Below, piece by piece: positions 33,600-42,386 of a DNA stretch of 64,000 nucleotides. The translations under genes were made by a program, and so were the position numbers. Position 1 is the first letter of the stretch; each line of letters begins with the position of its first letter. A model generated the notes under the pieces. That model did not search any database. It worked only from the letters and a program-made list of their open reading frames with translations, and was not told the DNA's origin. The DNA is from Phycisphaerales bacterium (GTDB lineage: Bacteria; Planctomycetota; Phycisphaerae; Phycisphaerales; UBA1924). The stretch is taken from positions 186,001 to 250,000 of the forward strand of contig JADLFE010000046.1 in assembly GCA_020845755.1 (NCBI GenBank). The letters are read 5' to 3'.

Positions 33600-33785
33600 A
33601 TCAGACTCCCGGCGAAAAGGGAGGCGTGTGTCGTGTAGATGAGCGTATGACATCACTAGGGGCAGTACAAGCGGTGGAGTGATCCGCCACCCCGCGCCCA
33701 ATAGGAACAGGATAACGCGAACTCTACGAGTTTCGACAGAGAGTCGGGATGAAGTGGATATGGAAATCCGTCCGTGGCCGAGTCG

Positions 33786-36425
33786 TCAGTTGAGCGGGCG
33801 GATCTTGATGTTCCTGAACTGGATCGGGTCGCCGTGATGCTGCAGAGCAACCGGCCCGGCCGCGGGAACGCCCGGGAGCCTCGCATTGTCCAGCACCTTC
33901 TGCCCATTCAACACGACCGTCAGAAATTCTCCCTTCATCGTGATGACGAATGTGTTCCACTCGCCCAGCGGCTTGTCGGCGTTGACCTTTGGCGTCACGC
34001 CCGTCTTCACATCCGCCGGCATTGCTGGGTCGGTGCGATAGCCATACACCTCGCCAGAGCCGATCGGCCAGCACCAGATGTTGACCTGGCTCTTGGAGTT
34101 TCCGCGAAGGTAAATCCCGCTGTCGCCGCATTCCTTCACACGCTGCGTCGCGGGCTTGCCGTCCGCGCCGGGCTTGTATTCGCCCGTGGGCAGGATGATC
34201 GGCAGATCAGCGTCGTGCGGCGGGCCGCTCCAACGCCAATCGACCGACATCTCAAAGTCCTTGAACGATGCGTTCGACCACAAGTCGCTCGCCTTGCCGT
34301 CGTAGTCGATCACGCCGCCGTCGAGCACCTTCCAGTGCCCGTCGTGCGCCGCCTCGAACTTCCAGCCCGCGAAGTCCTTGCCGTTGAAGAGATGCGTCCA
34401 CGGGACCGATGTCTCGACCTTCACGCTCTCCGCCGGCCAGTCGTCCGTGCGGAACGGTACGGCCGGGAAATCATCCCCGTTGTACATGTTGGGCGCGCAG
34501 TAGTCGTCCCAGCCATACCGCACCGCGACCGGCTTGGGAACATCATCGCTCGACACGATCAGCGTCGAACCATCGACCTGACCCTTGGCCATGTAGAACA
34601 CACGATCATCGCCCGCGATCTGCAGATCGGTCACCGCCTTGGCCGCCTTCAGTCCCTTCTCCGCGTGATCGAACGTGATCCTCGCGACTCCATTCTCGAA
34701 CTTCGCGCTCTTGTAGATCGGGCCGCTATACGCCACGTCCTTTCCATAGGTCTTCGCCATCGCCCAGGCGGCCAGGCGCCGGCCCACGGTGTCCTTGTGA
34801 CCCGGGTGGATGTCGCGCGAATCGCCGATGTCCATCGTCACCGCCATGCCGGTGTTGGGTGTGGAGAGCGATTTGGTCTGCGCTTCGCGCAGTTCGGCGC
34901 ACGGGATGCCGTTGGGCCCGTAGTTAAACGGCGCGATCTGCACGAACAGGAACGGGAAGTCGCCGATTCCCCACGCACGGCGCCACCCCTGGATCATCGC
35001 CGGGAACAGGCGCGAGTATTGCTCGGCACGACCAACGTTCGATTCGCCCTGATACCAGATTGCGCCGCGGATCGCCATCGGCGTGATCGGCGCGATCATG
35101 CCATTGTAAAGGCTCGTTGGCCATCCCGCGTTCACGCTGACCGGCTGCTGGATCGGCGGGAGGTCTTTGAGTTCCGCGCCCTGCAGCAGTTTCCAAGCCC
35201 CCGCGAGCGTGGTCTTCTTCCCGCCGATCTCGATGAACAACTGTTCAGGCTTGCCGTTGATCCCGGCGAGTCCGGCGGTGTCGAGCACGCGGACCGCGAT
35301 CACGTTCTTGCCCGCCTTGAGCACGCCCTTGGGTACATCGTACTCGCGCGCGATATTCCACTGCCCGTCGCTGTGGGTCTTGCCGACCAGCGTGCCGTTG
35401 ATCCACGTCGTGTCGCGATCGTCGATCGGGCCGAGGCTGAGCGTCGCTTCCTGGCCCGCGACATCTGCGGGTAGGTCGATGACCGTCCTGAAGTAGAAGA
35501 GTCCATCGCGTGCGTCGAGCCCGTTTCCGCTCAGCGCCGCCGGGAGCGTGAAGGCGCTCCACTTGGAGTCATCGAAGTCGCTCGCGGTCCAGTTCGCGGG
35601 CATCTTGGTCACGTTGTCGAGGTTATCCCACCACCTGGCCGTGCCGTCGTCCTGCAGCACCGCGCGAGTGTTTGGATCGCGCATCGTCCGGATGGTGTTC
35701 ATCGCGCCGGCGTATTCCGGAAACGCGTCGAACATCCCCACGGGTGTCCACGCTTCGGCGGGAGTGCCGCCCCAGTCCGCGCTCACCATGCCGATCGGCA
35801 CATTCAGATTCCGATGCAACTCGCGTCCGAAGAAGTAGCCAACCGCGGAGAAATCGCCCGCGGACTGCGGCGAGCAAGTCTTCCATGTGCCGCTGACGTT
35901 CGCCTGCGGATACAGCGAGATCGTGTTGGCGACGGTGAACAGGCGAATCTGCGGGAAGTTGGCGGCCGCGATTTCCTCGGCCGCGGGCTTGTCACCCTCC
36001 ACCGCGGGGATCGCCGCGAGCGACCACTCCATGTTCGACTGGCCCGAGCACACCCACACCTCGCCCACGAGAATGTCGCTGATCGTGAGCTGGTTCTCGC
36101 CGGCGATCGTGATCGAATATGGCCCGCCGGCGGGCGGCGTCTGCACCTTGATTTCCCAGCGTCCGCGTCCGTCGGCCTTGCCGTCGACGGGCTTGGCGTC
36201 GGGCCAGCTCGGCGTCACGCGAATCGATTCGTTCGGATTCGCCCAGCCCCACAGGCGGGCATTGGTCTGCTGCTGCAGCACCATGCCGTTCGACAGGATC
36301 GCGGGCAACTGCACGTCGGCGACGGCCGATCCGGCGAGCGTCGCCAGCGCGAGCGCGGAGAGCAGTTGCGGCAAAGGTGCGGCCTTGGTCGGTCGAGCGT
36401 TGCAACGATTGAAGTCGGTATTCAC
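33786..36425 (-). CDS. Exported sialate O-acetylesterase-DUF1080 fusion
   Basis: The GTG at 36425 follows GGGAG and yields 879 residues with a signal peptide (LLSALALATLAGSAVA). The N-terminal two thirds is an SGNH/sialate-O-acetylesterase: catalytic Ser in VWVCSGQSNMEWSL, an interposed jelly-roll near residues 290-420, oxyanion motif WYQGESNVGR, and a D-x-x-H pair in SRDIHPGHKD. From about residue 680 a DUF1080 domain begins (WTHLFNGKDFAGWKF) and ends at the terminal ALQHHG and IRPLN. The combination suggests deacetylation and cleavage of a complex extracellular glycan. It follows asd by 38 bp but is functionally unrelated to it. Confidence 0.9.
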   Translation of the reverse strand: MNTDFNRCNARPTKAAPLPQLLSALALATLAGSAVADVQLPAILSNGMVLQQQTNARLWGWANPNESIRVTPSWPDAKPVDGKADGRGRWEIKVQTPPAGGPYSITIAGENQLTISDILVGEVWVCSGQSNMEWSLAAIPAVEGDKPAAEEIAAANFPQIRLFTVANTISLYPQANVSGTWKTCSPQSAGDFSAVGYFFGRELHRNLNVPIGMVSADWGGTPAEAWTPVGMFDAFPEYAGAMNTIRTMRDPNTRAVLQDDGTARWWDNLDNVTKMPANWTASDFDDSKWSAFTLPAALSGNGLDARDGLFYFRTVIDLPADVAGQEATLSLGPIDDRDTTWINGTLVGKTHSDGQWNIAREYDVPKGVLKAGKNVIAVRVLDTAGLAGINGKPEQLFIEIGGKKTTLAGAWKLLQGAELKDLPPIQQPVSVNAGWPTSLYNGMIAPITPMAIRGAIWYQGESNVGRAEQYSRLFPAMIQGWRRAWGIGDFPFLFVQIAPFNYGPNGIPCAELREAQTKSLSTPNTGMAVTMDIGDSRDIHPGHKDTVGRRLAAWAMAKTYGKDVAYSGPIYKSAKFENGVARITFDHAEKGLKAAKAVTDLQIAGDDRVFYMAKGQVDGSTLIVSSDDVPKPVAVRYGWDDYCAPNMYNGDDFPAVPFRTDDWPAESVKVETSVPWTHLFNGKDFAGWKFEAAHDGHWKVLDGGVIDYDGKASDLWSNASFKDFEMSVDWRWSGPPHDADLPIILPTGEYKPGADGKPATQRVKECGDSGIYLRGNSKSQVNIWCWPIGSGEVYGYRTDPAMPADVKTGVTPKVNADKPLGEWNTFVITMKGEFLTVVLNGQKVLDNARLPGVPAAGPVALQHHGDPIQFRNIKIRPLN

Positions 36426-36463
36426 GAGTGGGCTCCCTTGAGGAACCCGAGCAGTGTACCGAA

Positions 36464-37561
36464 TCACACGGCGAGCGTCGCGTTCCGCGAGGCGTCCGGG
36501 ATGCGAACTCCGAAGCGAATTCGGGCCAGTTCCGCGATCTGCACCGCGTTCTGGGCCGCCCCCTTGCGGAGCTGGTCTCCCGCGATGAACAGACACCAGC
36601 GTGTGGTGCGGCCTGAGGGATCCAACGTGGCGGCGGGATCGGGGCGAAGCCGTCCTACTAGCACGTCGTCGCCGCCGGACGCTTCGATCGAGGTCGGGAA
36701 CTTGTTGGCGGCGCGATCATCGACGATGCGGATGCCCCGCGCGTTTGTGAAGGCGTGCCTGATCTCGTCGAGATTCGCGGGCGTGGCGAGCGAGAGCGTG
36801 ACGGACTCGCTGTGGGTGCGGAAGACCGGCACGCGGACGCAGGTCGGCGTGATCCGCACGCGGGAATCGCCCCAGATCTTGCGGGTCTCGTCGATCATCT
36901 TTCGCTCTTCGACGTTCACGCCGCTCTCGGGATCAACGCTCGAGTTGTGGCTGAAGACGTTGAAGGCGCAGGGTTCCTTGAAGACGCGAGGGGTGGGGGC
37001 CTTGCTCGCGAGCACGTCGGCTGCCTGGCTCCGCAGTTCCTCCAAAGCAGCGGCGCCAGCGCCCGATACGGCCTGGTACGTCGAGACCACGATGTCGCGA
37101 ATGCCGAACCGCCTACGCAGCGGCTCGATCGCGACCAGCAGGATGATGGTGGAGCAGTTCGGATTAGCGATCAACCGATCGGCGGGCGTGATCGAGTCTG
37201 CGTTCACCTCAGGAACGATAAGCGGAATACGCGCATCGGAGCGGAAGGCCGAGGAGTTGTCGACGACCAGCGCGCCGGCGTCGACGGCCCGGGGCGCGTG
37301 GGTGCGCGCGACAGCGGAGGTGGCGCAGAAGATCGCGACATCGATCCCGCGAAAGTCAAAGGCGTCGAGCGATTGCACGCGGAGCGAGGCGCCCGCGTAC
37401 GGGAGCGTCGTGCCGGCGGAGCGAGGCGACGCGAGGGCGGTGATGCGCGTAGCGGCGACATCCCGAGATTCGAGGATCGAGAGCGTCTCTCGCCCGACGG
37501 CGCCCGTGGCGCCGACGATGGCGATGGAGCCGAGCAATAAGGAGTCACTGTGGCTGGTCAT
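36464..37561 (-). CDS. asd: Aspartate-semialdehyde dehydrogenase
   Basis: Asd reduces aspartyl phosphate to aspartate semialdehyde, the branch point for lysine and for homoserine. The 365-residue protein has the NADP-binding loop AIVGATGAVGRE at residues 14-25, the phosphate-binding region DNSSAFR, the catalytic Cys in NPNCST (Cys136), STYQAVSGAG, and a catalytic-type His in RTHSES. The final residues RFGVRIPDASRNATLAV are longer than needed. It follows the second transsulfuration gene by 70 bp in the aspartate-family cluster. Confidence 0.96.
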   Translation of the reverse strand: MTSHSDSLLLGSIAIVGATGAVGRETLSILESRDVAATRITALASPRSAGTTLPYAGASLRVQSLDAFDFRGIDVAIFCATSAVARTHAPRAVDAGALVVDNSSAFRSDARIPLIVPEVNADSITPADRLIANPNCSTIILLVAIEPLRRRFGIRDIVVSTYQAVSGAGAAALEELRSQAADVLASKAPTPRVFKEPCAFNVFSHNSSVDPESGVNVEERKMIDETRKIWGDSRVRITPTCVRVPVFRTHSESVTLSLATPANLDEIRHAFTNARGIRIVDDRAANKFPTSIEASGGDDVLVGRLRPDPAATLDPSGRTTRWCLFIAGDQLRKGAAQNAVQIAELARIRFGVRIPDASRNATLAV

Positions 37562-37631
37562 GGTGAAGATCCGGAGCGGGTGAGACGGGAATGGTGGAGT
37601 GAAATGCGAATCTGATCAGTTCATGCTGCTT

Positions 37632-38813
37632 TCAGGCCAGCGATTCGATGGTCTTCGGCTCGGCGTGGACGCCGGTGACGCGTGCGATGGCGTGGGTGAG
37701 GTCGTCGACAAGGTCCTGCGGGTCCTCGAGGCCGATCGAGAGACGCACCAGATCGGGCGGGAAGCGCTTGGTGGCGCGGACGGGCTCTGGGATCGACGAG
37801 TGCGACATGCACCAGGGGAGGCTGGCGGAAGAGTTCACGCCGCCGAAGCTGACGGCGATGTTGAAGAGTTTGAGGGATTCGACGATCCAGCGCGAGACCT
37901 CGGCGGAGCCGGTTTCGAAGCTGAGCACCGCGCCCGGGCCGCTGGCCTGGCGCTCGTGGATAACGCGCTGGTCGTCGGTGGACAGCCCGGGGAAGTGCAC
38001 GGCGGTGATGGAAGGATGCCGCGAGAGCGCCCGCGCGATGCGGGAGGCGCTTCGCTGCTGGTGCTCGATGCGAACGCCGAGCGTCTTGATGCCGCGGAGG
38101 AGCAGGAACGCGTCGAACGGCCCGAGCGCGACGCCCTCGGCGTTCTGCAGGAACTTGAGTTTCTCGGCGAGTTCCGCGTCGGCGATGGCGAGCACGCCGG
38201 CGGTGACATCGCTGTGCCCGCAGAGGTACTTGGTCGCGGAGTGAACAACGAGGTCGGCCCCGTGCTCGATCGGGCGGTGCAGGTAGGGCGAGAGCGAGGT
38301 CGAATCGACGCAGAGCAGCGCGCCGGCGGCGTGGGCGACCTCGGCGAGATCGCGGATGGGGCACACGCGGAGCATCGGGTTGGTGAGCGATTCGGTGTAG
38401 ACGAGTTTGGTCTTGCCGCTGATCTCGGCGCGGAGCTGCGTTGGGCTGGTGAGGTCGATGTAGCGGGTCGTGACGCCGCGCTCGGCCAGCACACGGGAGA
38501 AGAGGCGGTAGGACCCACCGTAGAGATCGTCGCTGGCGATGATCTCATCGCCGGGCTTGAGGAGGCGGGTGACGGCGGTGATGGCGGCCAGGCCGCTGGC
38601 GTAGGAGAGGGCGCGCGAGGCGCCCTCGAGCGAAGCCACGAGCGATTCGAGGACATCGCGGGTCGGGTTGCCGCTGCGCGAGTAGTCGTAGCGAGAGAAC
38701 TCGGAGGCGGATTCCTGGTCGAAGGTCGCGGTCTGGTAGATGGGCGTGGCGACGGGGCGGACGGGATCGCCGGGTGCGGGATCGAACGCGACGAGCCTGG
38801 TGAAGGGTCTCAC
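37632..38813 (-). CDS. PLP-dependent transsulfuration enzyme (cystathionine gamma-synthase/beta- or gamma-lyase family), second copy
   Basis: The GTG at 38813 overlaps the stop of the aspartokinase-homoserine dehydrogenase gene by 4 bp (GTGA). The 393-residue protein is a Cys/Met-metabolism PLP enzyme: YSRSGNPTRDVLE, YASGLAAITAV, SDDLYGGSYRLF, VDSTSLSPYLHRP and the PLP-Lys in HSATKYLCGHSDV. The active-site loop has STS instead of the common NTF. The family includes MetB, MetC, MetY and MetZ and sequence cannot separate them confidently. It differs from the other copy at 40722-41957, so the two probably catalyse successive or alternative steps toward homocysteine. Confidence 0.88.
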   Translation of the reverse strand: MRPFTRLVAFDPAPGDPVRPVATPIYQTATFDQESASEFSRYDYSRSGNPTRDVLESLVASLEGASRALSYASGLAAITAVTRLLKPGDEIIASDDLYGGSYRLFSRVLAERGVTTRYIDLTSPTQLRAEISGKTKLVYTESLTNPMLRVCPIRDLAEVAHAAGALLCVDSTSLSPYLHRPIEHGADLVVHSATKYLCGHSDVTAGVLAIADAELAEKLKFLQNAEGVALGPFDAFLLLRGIKTLGVRIEHQQRSASRIARALSRHPSITAVHFPGLSTDDQRVIHERQASGPGAVLSFETGSAEVSRWIVESLKLFNIAVSFGGVNSSASLPWCMSHSSIPEPVRATKRFPPDLVRLSIGLEDPQDLVDDLTHAIARVTGVHAEPKTIESLA

Positions 38814-40561
38814 GCGAGCACCTCCTCGCCCTGGCGGACACTTGTACGCGGCGAGGGTGGTGCGTGGGCGACATCGCGCGCGATCTGCAGCAAGTCGCCG
38901 AGCACGGCCTCGGACGTCGGCCAACGGCCTGCACCCTTGCCCTTGACGATGACCTCGCGCCCGGAGCGGGTACGCAGGATCGCGGCGTTTTCCTCGGCGG
39001 CGAGCGAGCCCAGCGCGGTGGCGGCGCTGACGACCACTGGCGCGACGCTGACCGCGCCGTTTCGCAGCGAGGCAACAAGGCGCAGGTGCTGGTTGGTCGC
39101 GACGGCGGAGCGAACCTGGGTGGTGATGCCGACCAGCACGCCGCGTCTCTCCGTGATGGTCGCGTCGCGACCCGTGGCGATGCGTGCGAGGATGCGGACC
39201 TTGTCGAGGCTGTCGGTGCCGTCGAGATCGCGGGAGGGGTCGGCCTCGGCGAATCCGAGGGTCTGTGCTTCGCGGACGGCTTCTTCGAATTCGATGCCGG
39301 CTTCGACGCGGCTGATGACGAAGTTGGTGGTGCCGTTCAGGACGGCGTCGATGGACTCGACGGGATCGCCCGCGAGCGTGGCGAGAGTTTCGACGATGGG
39401 GGCGGCGCCACCTATGGCCGCGCCGAAGAGGACCTTGACGCCGGATTCGCGGGCGAGGTCTTGGAATTCCGTGCCGCGTTCGGCGATGACGGCCTTGTTG
39501 GCGGTGATGACGTGGCGGCGGTTGCGGAGCGCGGAGGCGATGAGATCGCCTGCGGGCGATGTGCCGCCGATGGCTTCGATCACGACCTCGGCGGGCGTGC
39601 GGATGGCGATCTCGGTATCGCTGGTGAGGAGGTACGAGGGGATGTCCTCGTTGGCGTGACGCTTGGCGTTTCGCACGGCGATGCGCACGACCTCGAAGAG
39701 ATCGGGGCGGCGGATGAGATGGCGGTAGACGCCTAGGCCGACGGTGCCGAGGCCCAGTAGCACGACGCGGAGGGGCGGCGGCGGCGGTTGATCGACGGGG
39801 CCGAAGACAGTGGGGCCGGCGCCGACGACGGTGCACTCACGGCCGTTGATCTCGGCGACTTCGAAGGAGAACTGGTGGGCCTTGGCGAAGCGAACGCCCT
39901 TGTGCTGGATGATGCGGCCATCGAGCTTGAGGGCGTCATCCCACGAAACGTGGCGGAAGCGGCGGGCGAGCGGGCCGGGGCGTGCGGGGTCGCGCTCGTA
40001 GAGGCCCTTGACGTCCTTGACGAGGCGACATCGGGCGGCGTTGAGTTGTTGCGCGAGGAAGAGGGCGGTGAAGTCGGAACCGCCGCGGCCCAGGAGCGTG
40101 GTGCGGCCTTCATCGTCGAGGCCGACGAAGCCGGGGACGACGACGGCGGCGCGATCGCGGAGGGTGCGACGGATGACGTCGGCGTTGACGGAGACGGGCT
40201 CGCTGTCGAGGACGACGCCGCGGGTGCGGAGGTTGATGCGCGGGGCGTCGAGGACTTCGGCGGGGATGCCGGCGCGGTCCAGCGCGAGGCCGAGCAGCGC
40301 GGCGCTGGTGGCTTCGCCGGTGGCGACGAGCGAAGCGAGGGCGCCGGGCTCTGGGCTACTGGCGTAGTGGTGGCCTTGGGAGAGGAGTTTGTCGGTGGTC
40401 TTGCCGAGTGCGGAGACGACGGCGACGACGCGGAAGCCCTCGCGGTTCCAGCGGTAGATCTCGTGGACGGCGTTGGCGAGGTCGTGCTCACGCGTGAGGA
40501 CGGATCCGCCAAACTTCAGGACGATGATGGGGAGGTCGGGGGATGGGGTGTGGTGTGGCAT
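38810..40561 (-). CDS. Compact aspartokinase-homoserine dehydrogenase fusion without ACT domains
   Basis: The protein has an aspartokinase catalytic domain at residues about 12-255 (KFGGSV at 16-21, ALGKTTDKLLS, LGRGGSDFTA, KDVKGLYERDP). It joins directly, through a Pro-rich linker, to a homoserine dehydrogenase from about residue 265 (VVLLGLGTVGLGVY, TANKAVIAERG, GAAIGGAAPIVETL, LNGTTNFVISR, GFAEADPSRDLDGTDS, Lys in DSLDKVRILA). At 583 residues it is about 230 shorter than E. coli ThrA (820 residues), whose ACT-containing regulatory segment lies between the two domains. That segment is missing here. A short C-terminal part of the dehydrogenase may be ACT-like but no clear motif is seen. The ATG at 40561 is used; longer in-frame starts run through a repeat-rich leader. 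Confidence 0.92.
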   Translation of the reverse strand: MPHHTPSPDLPIIVLKFGGSVLTREHDLANAVHEIYRWNREGFRVVAVVSALGKTTDKLLSQGHHYASSPEPGALASLVATGEATSAALLGLALDRAGIPAEVLDAPRINLRTRGVVLDSEPVSVNADVIRRTLRDRAAVVVPGFVGLDDEGRTTLLGRGGSDFTALFLAQQLNAARCRLVKDVKGLYERDPARPGPLARRFRHVSWDDALKLDGRIIQHKGVRFAKAHQFSFEVAEINGRECTVVGAGPTVFGPVDQPPPPPLRVVLLGLGTVGLGVYRHLIRRPDLFEVVRIAVRNAKRHANEDIPSYLLTSDTEIAIRTPAEVVIEAIGGTSPAGDLIASALRNRRHVITANKAVIAERGTEFQDLARESGVKVLFGAAIGGAAPIVETLATLAGDPVESIDAVLNGTTNFVISRVEAGIEFEEAVREAQTLGFAEADPSRDLDGTDSLDKVRILARIATGRDATITERRGVLVGITTQVRSAVATNQHLRLVASLRNGAVSVAPVVVSAATALGSLAAEENAAILRTRSGREVIVKGKGAGRWPTSEAVLGDLLQIARDVAHAPPSPRTSVRQGEEVLA

Positions 40562-40566
40562 GGTGG

Positions 40567-40636
40567 GTCCGTGGGCGATAGGCAATGGGGAATGGGCGAT
40601 GGGAAAGAGAACGGGCGGCATTCGGCATTCGGGAAA
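40567..40636. repeat. Short degenerate tandem repeats before the aspartokinase-homoserine dehydrogenase gene
   Basis: Units such as GGCGATAG, GCAATGGG, GAATGGGC and GATGGGAA follow one another with an 8-nt period. Further along, GGCATTC occurs twice in tandem with a 7-nt period. On the coding (minus) strand the units read CCCATTGC/CCCATCGC. They lie in the 160-bp gap between the two genes. Similar elements occur near 42238-42280 and 50824-50925. Confidence 0.65.
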
Positions 40637-40721
40637 GAAGTCGGAGGAGAGGGTGAACTCGAAGGGCTCGAAGAGAGGATCAAGAACACGGAGATGTGAT
40701 GGGGTGAGCCGGCGGATGCCG

Positions 40722-41957
40722 CTAGGAATGCGCGAGCGTTTTTGCGGATGTGGCGGATCGCGTGGCAACGGCGGCGGGCGCGGCGCGGGTGAGTAGCGCG
40801 AGGGCTTGATCGAGGTCGGCGATGATGTCGGCGGGGGATTCCAGGCCGACGGAAAGGCGGATCAGGCCGTCGGTGAGGCCGATGGACTCGCGTTGCTCGC
40901 GGGGCACGTCGCTGTGGGTCATGGACGCGGGGTGGGTGATGAGGGTCTCGGCGGCGCCGAGGTTCTCGGCGAGCGAGCAGAGTTTGACGGAGTTCATGAC
41001 GGCGATGCCGGATTCCACGCCGCCGCGGACTTCGAAGGAGACGATGCCGGAGTGGCGGTTTTCGGCGTGCTGGCGCTGGGCAAGGTCATGCTGGGGGTGC
41101 GAGCGGAGGCCGGGGTAGAGGACGCGCGTGACGGCGGGGTGCGAGGCGAGCCATTCGGCGATTTCGAGGGCGGAATCAGAGTGGCGACGAATGCGGAGCG
41201 GCAGGGTCTTGAGGCCCTGGAGCGTGAGCCACGCTTCGAAGGGCGACTGGATCGAGCCTACGGACTTGCGGACGAAGCGGAGGCGTTCCAAGAGCGATGC
41301 GTCGCGCGTGGTGATCGCGCCGCCGATGGTGGCGTTGTGCCCTTCGATGTACTTGGTGGTCGAGTAGAGGCTGATCGTCGCGCCCAGATCGAGCGGGCGT
41401 TGGAGCACGGGCGTGAGAAAGGTGTTGTCGACGGCGAGGGGGATGTCGGCCTCGCGCGCGATCGCGGCGACGGCGGCGATGTCGGTAAGTTTCAGCGTGG
41501 GGTTGCCGGGTGACTCGAGGAAAATGAGGCGCGTGGTGGCGCGGATGGCGCGCCGGATGTTGGCGGGATCGCCGGCGTCCACGAAGGTCGATTGAACGCC
41601 GAGATCAGCAAAGAGTTCGCGGAGGACGCGCACGGTCCCGCCGTAGACGACATCGGACACAACGATGTGATCCCCGGCACGGAGGAGGGCGAGGAAGAGT
41701 GCGGTTTCGGCGGCCAGGCCGCTGGAGAAACAGACGGAGGGAGGTGCGTCTTCGAGCGCGCCGAGACAAGTTTCGAGCGCGGAGACGGTGGGATTGGAGG
41801 CGCGGGAGTAGGTGTGCCCATGATGCACGCCGACGGCCTGCTGGACGTAGGTGGTGGACTGTGTGATGGGAGTAAGGATGGCGCCGGTGGAGGGGTCGGG
41901 GCTTCGACCGGCGCGAACGGCCTTGGTGGACAGGTCGGGGAAGGGGCGAGTGCTCAT
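40722..41957 (-). CDS. Cystathionine gamma-synthase / O-acyl-homoserine sulfhydrylase-type PLP enzyme, riboswitch-controlled
   Basis: The 411-residue protein has full family motifs: YSRASNPTVSALE, FSSGLAAETA, VSDVVYGGTVRVLR, FLESPGNPTLKLTDI, AVDNTFLTPVLQRP, PLP-Lys in YSTTKYIEGHNATIGG, and the C-terminal NLGAAETLITHPASMTH. The retained NTF and the ITHPAS region fit MetB/MetZ-type enzymes, which replace the acyl group of O-acyl-homoserine with cysteine or sulfide. The ATG at 41957 with GGAG 8 nt upstream is chosen over the ATG at 41978. A SAM-clan riboswitch lies 140 nt upstream, so expression should fall when SAM is abundant. This supports a role in methionine synthesis. Confidence 0.92.
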   Translation of the reverse strand: MSTRPFPDLSTKAVRAGRSPDPSTGAILTPITQSTTYVQQAVGVHHGHTYSRASNPTVSALETCLGALEDAPPSVCFSSGLAAETALFLALLRAGDHIVVSDVVYGGTVRVLRELFADLGVQSTFVDAGDPANIRRAIRATTRLIFLESPGNPTLKLTDIAAVAAIAREADIPLAVDNTFLTPVLQRPLDLGATISLYSTTKYIEGHNATIGGAITTRDASLLERLRFVRKSVGSIQSPFEAWLTLQGLKTLPLRIRRHSDSALEIAEWLASHPAVTRVLYPGLRSHPQHDLAQRQHAENRHSGIVSFEVRGGVESGIAVMNSVKLCSLAENLGAAETLITHPASMTHSDVPREQRESIGLTDGLIRLSVGLESPADIIADLDQALALLTRAAPAAVATRSATSAKTLAHS

Positions 41958-42096
41958 GCCGCGAACTCCGCACGGCATCAGGAGCAGTCAGCCTCGAAGC
42001 GGGTGGTGCCGAACGTCGGCACCATTTGCCTGGGCTTCGACTGGTGGCTTGAACCGGACCCTTTCGGGTGGTTTGCCTGGGCGTCGAGCCCGGCCG

Positions 42097-42199
42097 CATC
42101 GTTCCCCTTTCGGGGCTGGCCTCAGCACCGTGTCCCGCGCGTGATGCCGGGGTCGGTTGCTGCCCGGGCTATGAGGCAGCCCGGGACTCTTGATGATTG
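42097..42199 (-). promoter_or_regulatory. SAM-clan (SAM-I / SAM-IV-like) riboswitch aptamer
   Basis: On the minus strand the element begins AATCATCAAGAG. It has a GC-rich P2/P3 region containing CATAGCCCGGG, the conserved GCAACC, and then CGGTGCT-G-A-GGCCAGC as P4. A CCCC-GAAA-GGGG hairpin leads to AACGATG, whose GATG closes P1 with CATC. These are the conserved blocks of the S-box/SAM-I and SAM-IV clan; the CAGCAACC form leans toward SAM-IV or SAM-I/IV. It lies between a good promoter and the first transsulfuration gene. The downstream expression platform contains a strong 9-bp hairpin (42004-42024) but no U-run, so control of translation or Rho access is more likely than intrinsic termination. 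Confidence 0.85.
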
Positions 42200-42203
42200 A
42201 GGA

Positions 42204-42231
42204 AGTCTAGCGTGGGTCGGCGGGCGGTCAA
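42204..42231 (-). promoter_or_regulatory. Promoter of the riboswitch-methionine operon
   Basis: TTGACC (42231-42226) and TAGACT (42209-42204) are separated by 16 bp on the minus strand. The predicted transcription start falls at the 5' edge of the riboswitch (near 42198), which fits an S-box transcript beginning just before P1. Confidence 0.75.
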
Positions 42232-42235
42232 GAGG

Positions 42236-42282
42236 GGGCGCAAGAGGCCAAATCGCGAGGGGCCAAACGGCAAATGGGATGC
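42236..42282. repeat. Degenerate 8-nt tandem repeats upstream of the riboswitch promoter
   Basis: Read on the minus strand the units resemble ATTTGCCG, TTTGGCCC, ATTTGGCC and TTGCGCCC, recurring at roughly 8-nt steps. The block lies in the gap between the nth stop (42387) and the riboswitch promoter. It resembles the repeats at 50890-50925. Confidence 0.55.
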
Positions 42283-42386
42283 GCGAGGCAGAAAGACCGC
42301 GAGACGCGGACGAGAAGGAGTGGACTGGTGGTCGAGTGGGGTTGAGCACCGAGAGCATGCGAGCGGCGTTGCGGTCGCGTAGCCCG

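Noticed and set aside
37599-39659. Plus-strand frame of 686 residues opposite the transsulfuration and aspartokinase genes
   Set aside because: The opposite strand holds complete PLP and dehydrogenase motifs. This frame is a G/E/D/V-rich antisense shadow.
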